Notes under the pieces: generated by a model | The model's database searches: none | What the model saw: the letters and a program-made list of their open reading frames with translations, nothing else | Told to the model about the DNA's origin: nothing | Assembly (NCBI RefSeq): GCF_030552475.1 | Contig: NZ_JAUPED010000014.1 | Location: 31,787-95,786 of the forward strand | Length of the DNA: 64,000 bases | Origin: Mariniflexile sp. AS56 | GTDB taxonomy: Bacteria > Bacteroidota > Bacteroidia > Flavobacteriales > Flavobacteriaceae | Direction of reading: 5' to 3' | Shown: positions 35,361 through 44,694 of the stretch, piece by piece | How positions within the stretch are numbered: position 1 is the stretch's first letter | Layout: every line of letters starts with the position of its first letter | Position numbers and translations under genes: made by a program

Positions 35361-37955
35361 ATGAAACAAAACAAACTCTATGTAACCCGTTACATCTGTC
35401 TCGTATTGACAGTATTTACCCTTCTACTATCTTCCAATATGGAGGCTCAAAAAAAGAAAAAGAAAAACAAAAAGGGAGACACCACTGAAGCCACTACGCC
35501 GCCTGCAAAAAAGGACAAAACAATTGCTGAACTAGTAAAATCTAGTAAGAAAATTGAAGGCTTATTCCCTATTTACCAGGATACTATTACAGGGTCTTTA
35601 CAAATGATTATTTCAGACAAACAAATAGATAAAGAGTTTATTTATTTCAGTCAAATTGCCAATGGTATTTTAGATGCTGGTAGAATGAATAGAGGTTCTT
35701 ATATGGGCTCGAAAGTTTTTAAGGTTGAAAAATATTTTGATAAAATAGAATTTGTGATTCAAAACACTTCTTTTTATTTTGATCCTGAAAATCCGCTTTC
35801 AAAATCTAAAGACGCCAACATTAGTAATGGAAATATCGCAAGTATTACTATCGCTGCACAGGATAAGGACAAAGGACTTTATTTAATAAAAGCAGACGAT
35901 TTATTTCTAGGTGAAACTCTAGCTCAAATTAAAAGACCAAGTTACCCTGGACAATCTCCAACCGCATTCAAACTTGGAAGTTTAAATAAGGAAAAAACAA
36001 AAATAAACTCCATTAAAAATTATGATAAAAATACCAACTTAGAAGTTGAGTATGTATATACATCACCTTCGGTTTTAAATAACGGTTCTAATGCTGTAGC
36101 CGATGGTAGAAATGTAAGCATCAAAATATTTCATAGTTTAATGGCTATGCCGGACAACGATTACGAAGCACGATATGATGATCCTAGAGTTGGTTATTTC
36201 ACCACACTTGTGGATGATAAAACAACAACGGACAACATCCCTTTTAAAGATCTTATCCATAGATGGTTTTTAAAGAAAAAAGACCCAGCCGCAGCCTTGT
36301 CTGAACCTGTAGAACCTATTACTTGGTGGATTGAAAACTCAACACCACTAGAATGGCGTGAAACAATTACCAATGCCGTTTTACAATGGAATGTGGCTTT
36401 TGAAAAAGCTGGATTTAAAAATGCCATGGTAGTTAAAGTACAACCAGATGATGCGACTTGGGATGCTGGCGATTTAAATTATAATGTTTTAAGATGGACG
36501 TCTTCTCCTGAACCTCCTTTTGGTGGTTACGGTCCGAGTTTTGTGAATCCTAAAACAGGACAAATTTTAGGAGCCGATATTATGTTAGAATTTGCACATT
36601 TTACCAATCGTGTTTTTTATGATAAAATATATAGCTTAGCATCATTAGATACTCCTTTTGAAGCTCCAGAAAATAACGAGTCTACGCATGCTTACTGCTC
36701 TTTAGGCCACCAGTTACAAGAAGATGTTATGTTTGCGACTGCAACAGCAACCGCATATGCTAATTCTGATTATGAAATGGAGCGTATCAAAAAAGAATCG
36801 ATGACAGCGTTGATTATGCATGAAGTAGGACACACTTTAGGTTTAAACCATAACATGAAGGCGAGTCAATTATTTTCACCTGCACAATTAAATGATCCTG
36901 AGTTTATTGAAGGAAAATGTTTAACGGCCTCGGTGATGGATTATGCTGCTCTAAACGTAACAAGAGATAGAAGTAAACAAGGACAGTATGATGATGTAGC
37001 AGTTGGACCTTACGATGTTTGGGCTATACAACTGGGCTACAAACCCTTTGCTTCAGAAAGTGAACACCAAGCTTTATTGAATGAATCGACCAAACCAGAA
37101 CATATTTTTGGTAACGATGCAGATGATATGCGTTCACCAGGAAAAGCGATTGACCCGAGAGTTATGACTTCCGATCAATCAAACGATCAAATAACGTGGT
37201 CTATAGATCGTATAGAGTTATCTAATGATTTAATGAAAACAGTTAAAACAAAATTCGTTAAATCTGGAGAATCTTACCAAGAATTAAGACGTGTTTATTA
37301 TTTATTAAGTGGCCAAAAAGCAACATCTGCTAACATTATTTCAAGATTTATTGGTGGTGTTTATGTAGACAGAGCTATGGCGGGTCAAGAAGGAGAAACC
37401 CAACCTTATACACCGGTGAACTTAAAAGATCAAAAACGTGCGATGACAGCTTTAAGTAAATATGTTTTTGCTCCTGATGCTTTCGATGCACCGAATGATT
37501 TATTTAATTATTTAGCCATGCAACGTCGTGGTTTTAATTTCAGAACTCCAGAAGATCCTAAAATTCATAGCCAAGTACTAACGTATCAAAAAAATGTTCT
37601 GAACCATATTCTACACTATAATACGTTACAGCGTATTACAGATTCTGAACTTTATGGCAACGAATACAAACTATCTGCTTTCATGACAGATTTAAATAAT
37701 GCTGTTTTTAAAGCTGACATTTATGCTAATGTGAATTCATTTAGACAAAATTTGCAGTTAGAGTACACGAACATGCTTATTGGTATATTAACCGGTAAAC
37801 AAGCTAGTAGTTATTCGAATCCTGCAAAATCTATGGCTTTATATAATTTAAAGAATATTAGAACCATGTCTAGTGCATCAGGTAATATTGCATCTATTGC
37901 ACATAAACAACATTTAAGAACACTAATAGACAATGCTTTAAAGGAAATTAAGTAA
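35361..37955 (+). CDS. Secreted zinc-dependent metalloprotease (DUF5117/DUF5118 type)
   Basis: 864 residues with a signal peptide (about 14-29, VLTVFTLLLSSNMEAQ) and a very basic KKKKKNKK stretch next. The long beta-rich N-terminal region (DUF5118 and DUF5117-like: GLFPIYQDTITGSLQMII, RMNRGSYMGSKVFK) precedes a metzincin-type zinc motif HEVGHTLGLNHN (HExxHxxGxxHN) and a Met-turn SVMDYA. It is probably periplasmic or exported and degrades proteins or peptides. Its length and architecture match a family common in Bacteroidota. It is monocistronic with its own terminator. Confidence 0.88.
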   Translation: MKQNKLYVTRYICLVLTVFTLLLSSNMEAQKKKKKNKKGDTTEATTPPAKKDKTIAELVKSSKKIEGLFPIYQDTITGSLQMIISDKQIDKEFIYFSQIANGILDAGRMNRGSYMGSKVFKVEKYFDKIEFVIQNTSFYFDPENPLSKSKDANISNGNIASITIAAQDKDKGLYLIKADDLFLGETLAQIKRPSYPGQSPTAFKLGSLNKEKTKINSIKNYDKNTNLEVEYVYTSPSVLNNGSNAVADGRNVSIKIFHSLMAMPDNDYEARYDDPRVGYFTTLVDDKTTTDNIPFKDLIHRWFLKKKDPAAALSEPVEPITWWIENSTPLEWRETITNAVLQWNVAFEKAGFKNAMVVKVQPDDATWDAGDLNYNVLRWTSSPEPPFGGYGPSFVNPKTGQILGADIMLEFAHFTNRVFYDKIYSLASLDTPFEAPENNESTHAYCSLGHQLQEDVMFATATATAYANSDYEMERIKKESMTALIMHEVGHTLGLNHNMKASQLFSPAQLNDPEFIEGKCLTASVMDYAALNVTRDRSKQGQYDDVAVGPYDVWAIQLGYKPFASESEHQALLNESTKPEHIFGNDADDMRSPGKAIDPRVMTSDQSNDQITWSIDRIELSNDLMKTVKTKFVKSGESYQELRRVYYLLSGQKATSANIISRFIGGVYVDRAMAGQEGETQPYTPVNLKDQKRAMTALSKYVFAPDAFDAPNDLFNYLAMQRRGFNFRTPEDPKIHSQVLTYQKNVLNHILHYNTLQRITDSELYGNEYKLSAFMTDLNNAVFKADIYANVNSFRQNLQLEYTNMLIGILTGKQASSYSNPAKSMALYNLKNIRTMSSASGNIASIAHKQHLRTLIDNALKEIK

Positions 37956-37978
37956 TCACTTTAAAGACTTTTATCCAT

Positions 37979-38020
37979 AAAAAAAAAGCTACTTCTAAAT
38001 AGAAGTAGCTTTTATTTTTT
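37979..38020. terminator. Terminator after the metalloprotease gene
   Basis: Stem AAAAGCTACTTCT (37984-37996), loop AAAT, AGAAGTAGCTTTT (38001-38013), then a T-rich tail. Confidence 0.88.
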
Positions 38021-38143
38021 AAGAGCTAGTCATGTTTCTTTTTAGGAACAAATTATTGTTTACTTTATGTTTCATTTCCTAACACAACAAATATAAAACA
38101 ATTTTTATGCCATACTGTTAAAATATAAATTAAACTTCAAATC

Positions 38144-38830
38144 TTAATCGGCATCAGAATGTGTTGAAGCTTCAAAACCTTCTGTATATTTCAAATCTTT
38201 AAACCAATATGCCGAAGATATTATCGTGTATGTAATGCTATTCGATTCTGTTTCTTCCTTTTTTAGTTGCCAAATAATATTTTTAGATTCCTCAAAATCA
38301 TCACTCTCTATTTGTTCATGGTACAACCTATTTATAAGAGTGTTTTCAGGCATCCCTTTCACTAATAAGCGTAGCAATGCCGATTCACTGTGAGATTCAA
38401 ATACAACCAAATCATCAGCTTTACTTGCTGTTACTTTAAATTTAAACTGAACTGCTTCTGGATGTGGAAATTTACCATTATAGGTTTCATACAGTAATTG
38501 CGTGGCATTAAATAGTTCTTCATGAAATGCTAAATCGGCGTATTCTTCATAAACCTTTTCCTCTTGCATTTCATTCGACAAATTTTCTATTTGTCCAGAA
38601 TTTAAACGTTCATTAAAAATATATTTAAGAACAATTTCAGCGGCTTCTGTAGGTTCATTTTCAGATAACAGAATCAAGCATGTTTCTTTTAATTCAGCTA
38701 AAGGAATATCGTTTATAGTGTCATAATCCATTAACTCTAGCAAGGCCTTGTAATGTTCAGGATTCCAAGCATTAGGTAATTCGGTAATTGTTGAAAATTT
38801 AATAAGCTCTACTTTAAAAAGTGCTGGCAT
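38144..38830 (-). CDS. Hypothetical protein
   Basis: 228 residues, no signal peptide, no membrane segment. It opens PALFKVELIKFSTITELPNAWNPEHYKALLELMD and is acidic and mostly helical in prediction, with a Ser/Thr-rich end (ITYTIISSAYWF). I do not recognise a family. It follows a second unknown gene after 22 bp, and these two are probably translated together; a shared, perhaps structural or regulatory, role is only suggested by that. Confidence 0.55.
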   Translation of the reverse strand: MPALFKVELIKFSTITELPNAWNPEHYKALLELMDYDTINDIPLAELKETCLILLSENEPTEAAEIVLKYIFNERLNSGQIENLSNEMQEEKVYEEYADLAFHEELFNATQLLYETYNGKFPHPEAVQFKFKVTASKADDLVVFESHSESALLRLLVKGMPENTLINRLYHEQIESDDFEESKNIIWQLKKEETESNSITYTIISSAYWFKDLKYTEGFEASTHSDAD

Positions 38831-38852
38831 ACATTTTAGGTTTAATTATTAG

Positions 38853-39293
38853 TTAAAAAACTATACTCGCTTCAAAAGGTTCAGACCATTTGGAGGCTTT
38901 TCCTATCGCTGGAATTAAAGTGGCAAAAACCTCCAATTTACGTTTGTAACACGAATGGCTGTCATTTAAATTTCCAAGTTTTAGAGCAATAGGCGTTTCT
39001 ATCAAGGGGTTTGAATTTGCAACAATTGAAACTACTTTTCTACCAAGTAAATCGTCTTTTCCATCCAGCTGCATGCCCATAAAAACACTATCATCCCAAT
39101 TACTTAAAATAATAGGAACATCTGGTTTTCCATGCACATCATAAACAAACAAATAGAGCATATATTCCATTTGTAAACTGATGTCTAATGGATGAAATTC
39201 AAGATTGGTTAATATCGTAATATCACTCACATTATCACCAACATGAATGCTCTCAGGAATAGATTTAAGTGAAACAGATTTTATCTTAGCCAT
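38853..39293 (-). CDS. Hypothetical protein
   Basis: 146 residues without signal or membrane segment. The stretches LEFHPLDISLQMEYMLYLFV, WDDSVFMGMQLDG and FATLIPAIGKASKWSEPFEA suggest a compact beta-rich domain, but no family is recognised. It lies 5 bp after the LapA-like gene and 22 bp before the 228-residue hypothetical gene, so it belongs to the same transcript. Confidence 0.55.
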   Translation of the reverse strand: MAKIKSVSLKSIPESIHVGDNVSDITILTNLEFHPLDISLQMEYMLYLFVYDVHGKPDVPIILSNWDDSVFMGMQLDGKDDLLGRKVVSIVANSNPLIETPIALKLGNLNDSHSCYKRKLEVFATLIPAIGKASKWSEPFEASIVF

Positions 39294-39298
39294 CTTTA

Positions 39299-39502
39299 TT
39301 ATTTTTTACTAATTATTTTTTGTCTTATTGATAATAAATACCCCACTAAAACTCCAATACCAAAACTACCCAAAATAATAAGTACTCTAGACATAGATAG
39401 CTTCCAAATAAAGAAACTTACATCTGTAACTTCTGCGTTTTGAATTGAAAAAACAACAATAACCAAGGCGAATAAAACGCCGATAATAGTTCTAAAATTC
39501 AT
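39299..39502 (-). CDS. LapA/DUF1049-type small membrane protein
   Basis: 67 residues with two membrane segments: RTIIGVLFALVIVVFSIQNAE and VLIILGSFGIGVLVGYLLS, ending in a basic tail (IRQKIISKK). The SIQNAEVTDVSFFIW block is the typical LapA/DUF1049 sequence. In E. coli LapA acts in LPS assembly control; the function in Bacteroidota is unknown. It sits 17 bp after the GIN-domain gene. Confidence 0.82.
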   Translation of the reverse strand: MNFRTIIGVLFALVIVVFSIQNAEVTDVSFFIWKLSMSRVLIILGSFGIGVLVGYLLSIRQKIISKK

Positions 39503-39519
39503 CTTTATATATTTTAATA

Positions 39520-40341
39520 TTATTTTTTAATAATTTGCGACTTATCATTTAAACCCTCTACATTAATTTCCGGGTTTCCATACACATATACATAACTTCT
39601 GCCTTTAGCGTAAAGACTTAAATATTTACTAGCATACACATAAATATCAGATGTATTTGAAGCGTTTATTTTGGCATTCGTTACTAATAATTTTTTTGCT
39701 TTTACATCTGTAGACCCCGAGGTAATTAAATTTAAATTATCACAATTTCCTTCAATATCCATATCGGCTTTTTTACTCATAGTTAAATCCAAATCATCAA
39801 TAGAAAGACTTGCTTTTAAATAAGAATTATCATTTAATGACATGTTTGTAGCAACACTTTTTAAGTTTAATTTCCCTTTTGACGCGCTGTTTAATTGCAA
39901 ATTGAATACACTAGAATTTACATCTAATTCGAACTCAGAATCATCAAGACACACCAAGGTTAAATCGGTTCCGTTTATATTGTTTTGCCCAATAAGTTCA
40001 GCATCATTTTTAAGTGTAATCTTATTTAACTCTCTACAAGTTAAATATATTTCTAAACTTTTACTAGAAGTTATTTTACTTGAAGTATAAATTTTCAATA
40101 CACTGTCTACAACTTCAAATTTAATAGTGCTTATTAAGTTTGAATCTGCTTTTAAGCGATACCCTGTTGATAGGGTTTGCATGATGTTCACTTCCAAATC
40201 ATCTGCTATTTCTACTTCATTAAAGGCTGTTAAATCATTATATACTTCTATAACTTCTCTATTACCTTTAATTTTTTGCTTTTTTTGAGCATAACTAGTT
40301 ATGGATAATAAAACGGCTAGTACTATTATAAGTGTTCTCAT
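39520..40341 (-). CDS. GIN-domain (DUF2807) secreted adhesin-like protein
   Basis: 273 residues from the ATG at 40341, where a signal peptide begins (RTLIIVLAVLLSITSYAQ); the longer frame to 40392 would hide it. The body is repetitive beta-helix (FNEVEIADDLEVNIMQ, TSSKSLEIYLTCRELNKITL, LKLLVTN), the DUF2807 pattern of a putative auto-transporter adhesin head. It is exported. It heads a run with the LapA-like and two unknown genes. The gap to the MscS gene is 159 bp, so it may have a separate promoter. Confidence 0.82.
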   Translation of the reverse strand: MRTLIIVLAVLLSITSYAQKKQKIKGNREVIEVYNDLTAFNEVEIADDLEVNIMQTLSTGYRLKADSNLISTIKFEVVDSVLKIYTSSKITSSKSLEIYLTCRELNKITLKNDAELIGQNNINGTDLTLVCLDDSEFELDVNSSVFNLQLNSASKGKLNLKSVATNMSLNDNSYLKASLSIDDLDLTMSKKADMDIEGNCDNLNLITSGSTDVKAKKLLVTNAKINASNTSDIYVYASKYLSLYAKGRSYVYVYGNPEINVEGLNDKSQIIKK

Positions 40342-40500
40342 TTTAATTTGTTTTGTTTTTAAATTCATTAAAAAATAAACGATTATTCTCAACTTGAGGG
40401 GAAAATTTAGGAGTTTCGAATAATCGTTTACAACTATAGAAATTAGTAGTATATACCTTTAGGTTTTACCATTTCTATCACTTTTTATGTTTGGTGAAAA

Positions 40501-41328
40501 TCACCCTTTTTTGGTAACTCGTTTGTCTATTAAATCGTTTATTGGAATAACTACAACATCGTCGCCCACCTTGATGCTCATGTAAATATTATCGATTGAC
40601 ACAATCTCTCCGGTAATAGAATCGACTGATATGGTTTGCCCCAACTCAAAATTCTTTTTAGAGTAAAACGAATAAAGCAAACTTTTTATAACATCTCTAG
40701 ACCCGAAGCCAAAGCCAATGGCGATGGTTAATAAAAAGGCTCCTAAAATAATGGTCAAGTTATTTGTAATAATATCGGTATTAATTCCTGCTTGATTTAA
40801 TGCTGTTATGGTGATGGTCACAATAATGACATAAAACACCAAAGAACTAATGGCTCTATCTCCAGCTAAATCGAACGATTCAAATAAACCTTGAATTGCT
40901 TTTTTAATAAAATTGGCAATGTACAAGCCTACCATAAATAAAGCGATGGCACTAAAAAGTCGCGGAAGGTAACGCAATAAGTTTCCTATTTCAACCGAAA
41001 CGATTTTCCAATCCATCACATCTGAAGCTATTATAAGAATAACTAAATAAAGTATCCATTTAATAAAAGCAACAATCACGTTGGTTACGTTAAACTTTAA
41101 ATCGGCCTTTCCAAAAAGGTTCTTTTCATTTATAACTTCAGTTAATTTATCAACTTTCGCAAAATTTAAAGCACGTTTTAAGGCGTAAGCTATAATTTTA
41201 ACGAGTATCCAACCAATAAGTAGAACTAAAATGGCGAATAGTATTTTGGGTCCAACAGTTGCCACATTAACCGCCATTTGGTTAAGAGATTCTGCCATTA
41301 ATTCTTTAATACTTGTAATTGTTTCCAT
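40501..41328 (-). CDS. MscS-type mechanosensitive ion channel, small form
   Basis: 275 residues. The N-terminal part has a TM_helix-type hydrophobic segment (KILFAILVLLIGWILVKIIAYALK), then at least three more membrane helices (LYLVILIIASDVM, ALFMVGLYIANFI, SLVFYVIIVTITITAL). The pore helix is LLTIAIGFGFGSRDVIKSLL, and the soluble beta domain is ELGQTISVDSITGEIVSID. It opens under membrane tension. It is 14 bp downstream of the small 59-codon gene and close to the sigma factor gene, which suggests envelope stress control. Confidence 0.85.
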   Translation of the reverse strand: METITSIKELMAESLNQMAVNVATVGPKILFAILVLLIGWILVKIIAYALKRALNFAKVDKLTEVINEKNLFGKADLKFNVTNVIVAFIKWILYLVILIIASDVMDWKIVSVEIGNLLRYLPRLFSAIALFMVGLYIANFIKKAIQGLFESFDLAGDRAISSLVFYVIIVTITITALNQAGINTDIITNNLTIILGAFLLTIAIGFGFGSRDVIKSLLYSFYSKKNFELGQTISVDSITGEIVSIDNIYMSIKVGDDVVVIPINDLIDKRVTKKG

Positions 41329-41342
41329 TAGTTTATATTTAG

Positions 41343-41522
41343 TTATTGCTTCTTTTTATTTTTCTCGAAAAATGTTTTCGCTGCACTCGGGTAATTGAAT
41401 GTAAATAAATCGGTTATTTCCATTAGTAATTTAATTCTAGCAACATCTGCCATGACTTTATTTTTGAGTTCTTTTGGAACTTCTTGTGGCGGATGCGCTA
41501 TTTTTTTGAATGGGTTTTCCAT
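41343..41522 (-). CDS. Small 59-residue protein following an ECF sigma factor
   Basis: A 59-codon ORF starting ATG at 41522, stopping TAA at 41343. The sequence opens MENPFKKIAHPPQEVPKELK, continues with an amphipathic helix MADVARIKLLMEITDLF and ends with a basic KNKKKQ tail. It starts 5 bp after the sigma gene stops and ends 14 bp before mscS, so it is surely part of that transcript. It could bind the sigma factor or the channel. No family is recognised. Its proline-rich start and short helix differ from typical membrane anti-sigma factors. Confidence 0.7.
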   Translation of the reverse strand: MENPFKKIAHPPQEVPKELKNKVMADVARIKLLMEITDLFTFNYPSAAKTFFEKNKKKQ

Positions 41523-41527
41523 AAATT

Positions 41528-42097
41528 CTATCTTATATTGTTATAAACCTCGATAATTCTAGCTTTCGCTCTTTTTAATCTCATTTTCACGGCACTTTCA
41601 CTAATTTCTAAAACCGTTGTAATGTTTTTTATTGAAAAATCATCTTGATATTTTAATAAAAGAATCATTTTATCTTCTGGAGCTATAATCTCCAATGCCT
41701 TTTTAAGTGTTTTTTCTTTTAATAGGAATAATGAAGAATCGTCTACTTCAATATGTAATGGGCTATAATCTTCAACATCCATATCATTAGTACTCACCTT
41801 TTTCAAAACATGTTTGTTTACGTAATCGACACACATATTATAAGTGAATGCATAAAGCCAGGTTGAAAATTTAGATTTTCCTGAGAATGACGACAGTTTC
41901 TGAAAAAGTTTCACAAAGACATCTTGTGTTAAATCTTCTGCCTCTACTCTTGTTTTAGTAAAGCTGTAGCATTTGTTGTAAACCAAATGGGAATATCTTT
42001 CATATAAAATCCCAAATAGAATATCATTTTTTGTTTTAATAATTTTTTCTACAAGTTCCTCATCAGTTAGATTACGGAATTCGTCTTTCGTTTTCAA
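41528..42097 (-). CDS. ECF-type RNA polymerase sigma-70 factor, TTG start
   Basis: 189 residues. Sigma region 2 is VEAEDLTQDVFVKLFQKLSSF with FSTWLYAFTYN. Region 4 is ISESAVKMRLKRAKARI, a helix-turn-helix. The start is TTG (42095-42097 on the plus strand reads CAA); an in-frame stop lies three codons upstream and no ATG occurs before region 2. It is alone at the head of a run with a small protein and an MscS channel. No membrane anti-sigma factor is adjacent. Confidence 0.88.
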   Translation of the reverse strand: MKTKDEFRNLTDEELVEKIIKTKNDILFGILYERYSHLVYNKCYSFTKTRVEAEDLTQDVFVKLFQKLSSFSGKSKFSTWLYAFTYNMCVDYVNKHVLKKVSTNDMDVEDYSPLHIEVDDSSLFLLKEKTLKKALEIIAPEDKMILLLKYQDDFSIKNITTVLEISESAVKMRLKRAKARIIEVYNNIR

Positions 42098-42298
42098 GGT
42101 GTTTTAAAGTTAGTTATACTATTATGACGGAAGTTATTTTAAAAAGTCACTTTATTTTGAATAATACTCAAAATATAACTAGTCCAATTGAAGAGTCATT
42201 AATTTAATTAAGCAGTATATCTCCCTTATAAAGAGTCTAATAACTTAAAGATAATTATTAAAAAGGAATATTTTAGAAGTAATAAAATATTATTTTAT

Positions 42299-42847
42299 TT
42301 AGGAGTATTCAGGGACTTTTCCTTTTACGCCATCGAAGAACTGATGCATAAATTCAAAATCGGCTTTCATATCATCAGTAGGATAAAAAGGTTCTGATAT
42401 TTTGTTTTGTTTATTTTCAAAATCGAACGTAAACATGATGATAGGCACATTTGCTTTTTTTGCAATATAATAAAAGCCTGTTCGCCATTGTGTTACTTTT
42501 TTTCGAGTACCTTCTGGTGATAATGCCATTCTGAACTCTTCTTTTTCATTAAAAAGTTTCACAATAGCATCTACTTTGTTTTCACTTGAACTTCTATTAA
42601 TTGGAGCGCCTCCTAAAGCTTTAAAAAAGTAACCAAAAGGAAATATGAATAGTTCTTTTTTTCCAACAAAATGCACTTTAACCTGCAATACACTACGTAG
42701 TAAAACACTAATAGGGAAATCTATCCAGCTAGTATGGGGTGCGGCTATAATGACGGCCTTCTTAATAGAATGTGCTGATAAATTGGTGTTGCCAACGACT
42801 TTCCACCCTAAAACTTTAAAATAAATAAGTTTGGCTAACCATTGCAT
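42299..42847 (-). CDS. 1-acylglycerol-3-phosphate acyltransferase-like (PlsC family)
   Basis: 182 residues. The HX4D motif is APHTSWIDFPI (His-Thr-Ser-Trp-Ile-Asp), the glycerol-phosphate block is GGAPINRSSSENK, and EGTR appears in LSPEGTRKKV. This is a short form of the family; the substrate could be lysophosphatidic acid or, as in several small Bacteroidota proteins, another acceptor. It starts one base after the KdnB-like gene ends, which suggests a role in LPS or lipid A acylation. Confidence 0.82.
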   Translation of the reverse strand: MQWLAKLIYFKVLGWKVVGNTNLSAHSIKKAVIIAAPHTSWIDFPISVLLRSVLQVKVHFVGKKELFIFPFGYFFKALGGAPINRSSSENKVDAIVKLFNEKEEFRMALSPEGTRKKVTQWRTGFYYIAKKANVPIIMFTFDFENKQNKISEPFYPTDDMKADFEFMHQFFDGVKGKVPEYS

Positions 42848-42848
42848 A

Positions 42849-43931
42849 TTACATTTTTTGATAAAGTTCTTTTAACTTTTTAGGCGTTATAATTTGTTTC
42901 CAATTTTTACCTAAAGCATTTTCCCAAAGTGGGACTAAGTTTAAAGCGATTGTTGCCATTTTATCGAAATCGGCATCACTTAAATCGGCACAAACACCCT
43001 GTGGTAACGTGATGTTGTGTTTTTCTTTCATGGCTTTAAAAAGCTTTACGCCTTCTGGGTAAAACTCTTCTAAATGATCGAAAACAATGCAATTTCCAAC
43101 ACCATGTTTAATACCTAATAAATAGGCTAATGGATAACTCATTGCATGTGCAACACCTACTTGAGAGTATGCAATGCTCATACCACCATGCCATGAAGCC
43201 ATCATCAGTTTTTCTTCAGATTCTTCTTTGGTTAAATTATTGTCTAAAAATATTTCTTTACACAACTCTAAAGCCATGGTACCATATGTCTCACTAAATG
43301 TGTTTAAATAAGTGCCTTTTAAAGACTCTATACAATGAATATAACAATCCATTCCTGTGTAGAACCATTGTTCTGTAGGCACATCTTTAGTAAGTTCTGA
43401 GTCTAATATAACTTGATCGAAAGGTGTGAAATCTGAATTAATACCTAGTTTTTTATCCGGACCTAAAAGCACAGTTGTTCTAGATACCTCGGCACCTGTT
43501 CCAGAAATGGTAGGAATCCCAACATGGTATAAAGCAGGTTGTTTTACCAAATCCCAACCTTGATAATCTTTTGCTTCACCTTCATTAGTAAGCATGATGG
43601 ATACGGCTTTTGCTAAATCTAAAACCGAACCGCCACCAATACCAATAATACCTGAAGGCAATTCTTTTGTAGTTAGTATAATATCTTCAACTATAGCATC
43701 TACTTGCCATGTTTTTGGCTCTTCTTTCGTAGAAACAAAAATGATTCTATCGTCATAAGAAAGCTGAATTCGTGATGTTAACCAAGAATTATTCACGAAC
43801 ACATCATCTATTAAATAAATAAATGGAGCACTCATATTTAAGCGCTTTGGGGCTAAAATTTCACTTAACTGGTTGAAACTACCTCTGCCAAAAACAACTT
43901 TTGACACCATTGGAAAGTTTTTATAACTCAT
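42849..43931 (-). CDS. kdnB: Iron-containing alcohol dehydrogenase, probable Kdo 8-oxidase
   Basis: 360 residues. From memory of the characterised Shewanella KdnB, many segments agree: NF-type start with VVFGRGSFNQL, MLTNEGEAKDYQGWDLVK, GIPTISGTGAEVSRTTVLLGP, GINSDFTPFDQVILDSEL, QWFYTGMDCYIHCIESLKGTY, GGMSIAYSQVGVAHAMSY and EFYPEGV. Metal ligands lie in the HAMSYPL and KHGVGNC blocks, NAD in GIGGGSVLDLAKAV. KdnB oxidises C8 of Kdo to an aldehyde, which KdnA then aminates to 8-amino-Kdo. No KdnA is seen in the window; the neighbouring KdsB-like gene fits the next step. Confidence 0.82.
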   Translation of the reverse strand: MSYKNFPMVSKVVFGRGSFNQLSEILAPKRLNMSAPFIYLIDDVFVNNSWLTSRIQLSYDDRIIFVSTKEEPKTWQVDAIVEDIILTTKELPSGIIGIGGGSVLDLAKAVSIMLTNEGEAKDYQGWDLVKQPALYHVGIPTISGTGAEVSRTTVLLGPDKKLGINSDFTPFDQVILDSELTKDVPTEQWFYTGMDCYIHCIESLKGTYLNTFSETYGTMALELCKEIFLDNNLTKEESEEKLMMASWHGGMSIAYSQVGVAHAMSYPLAYLLGIKHGVGNCIVFDHLEEFYPEGVKLFKAMKEKHNITLPQGVCADLSDADFDKMATIALNLVPLWENALGKNWKQIITPKKLKELYQKM

Positions 43932-43989
43932 TTAATATGTTTTCTTTTTCAAAAAGTAAAAATACTACAATTTTAATTTTACTCCTTAA

Positions 43990-44694
43990 TTAATTTATTA
44001 ATTTCACGACTTCTTTTATACTACTAATCGTTTTATAAGCTTTACCGTTGGTTTCTTTTTCGGTAACCTGTTCGTGCGCCCATGTGGTATGAAAAGGCAC
44101 ATGTATGGCATGGGCTTTTATGTTTACTAAGGGCAACACATCCGATTTTAAAGAATTACCTATCATTAAAAACTCTGAAGGTTTAATATCCAGATGGTTT
44201 AATAATTTACAATAATTTACTTCTTGTTTATCACTTAAAACTTCGATGTGATGAAAGTATTTGGTTAAACCAGACTTTTCTAGCTTACGCTCTTGGTCTA
44301 ACAAATCTCCTTTTGTGGCTAAAATGAGTCGGTATTTTTTTGACAATATTTTTAAAACATCTTCAACACCATCCAATAATTCTACTGGTTTATTAAGCAT
44401 ATCTTTCCCTATATTCAATATAGCTTCAATACTTTTTGTTGAAATATTATAATTTGATTGCTCTAAACCACTTTCTACCATTGATAAAATAAAGGCTTTT
44501 ACACCATAGCCATACAAGGGTAAATTATCAATTTCCTTTTTATAGAGTTCTTGGTCTATTTTGTTTAAGGTTTCGTATTCCGATAGTAAGTTACCAAAGG
44601 CTACCTCGGCTTCACGAAAATAAGTTTCGTTAACCCAAAGCGTATCATCGGCATCAAAACCAATTACTTTTATGTTTTTATAATCTATTTCCAT
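43990..44694 (-). CDS. HAD-family phosphatase
   Basis: 234 residues. The catalytic motif is GFDADDTLW (DxDxT/V), motif II is ILATKG, motif III Lys in [13 protein letters not shown], and the last Asp in [13 protein letters not shown]. The helical cap between motifs I and II marks a C1-type HAD such as a pyrophosphatase or phosphoglycolate-type phosphatase. It overlaps the kdsB-like gene by 10 bp after start trimming or lies next to it, so it may dephosphorylate Kdo 8-phosphate or another sugar phosphate. The usual KdsC is shorter, so that is only a guess. Confidence 0.8.
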   Translation of the reverse strand: MEIDYKNIKVIGFDADDTLWVNETYFREAEVAFGNLLSEYETLNKIDQELYKKEIDNLPLYGYGVKAFILSMVESGLEQSNYNISTKSIEAILNIGKDMLNKPVELLDGVEDVLKILSKKYRLILATKGDLLDQERKLEKSGLTKYFHHIEVLSDKQEVNYCKLLNHLDIKPSEFLMIGNSLKSDVLPLVNIKAHAIHVPFHTTWAHEQVTEKETNGKAYKTISSIKEVVKLIN

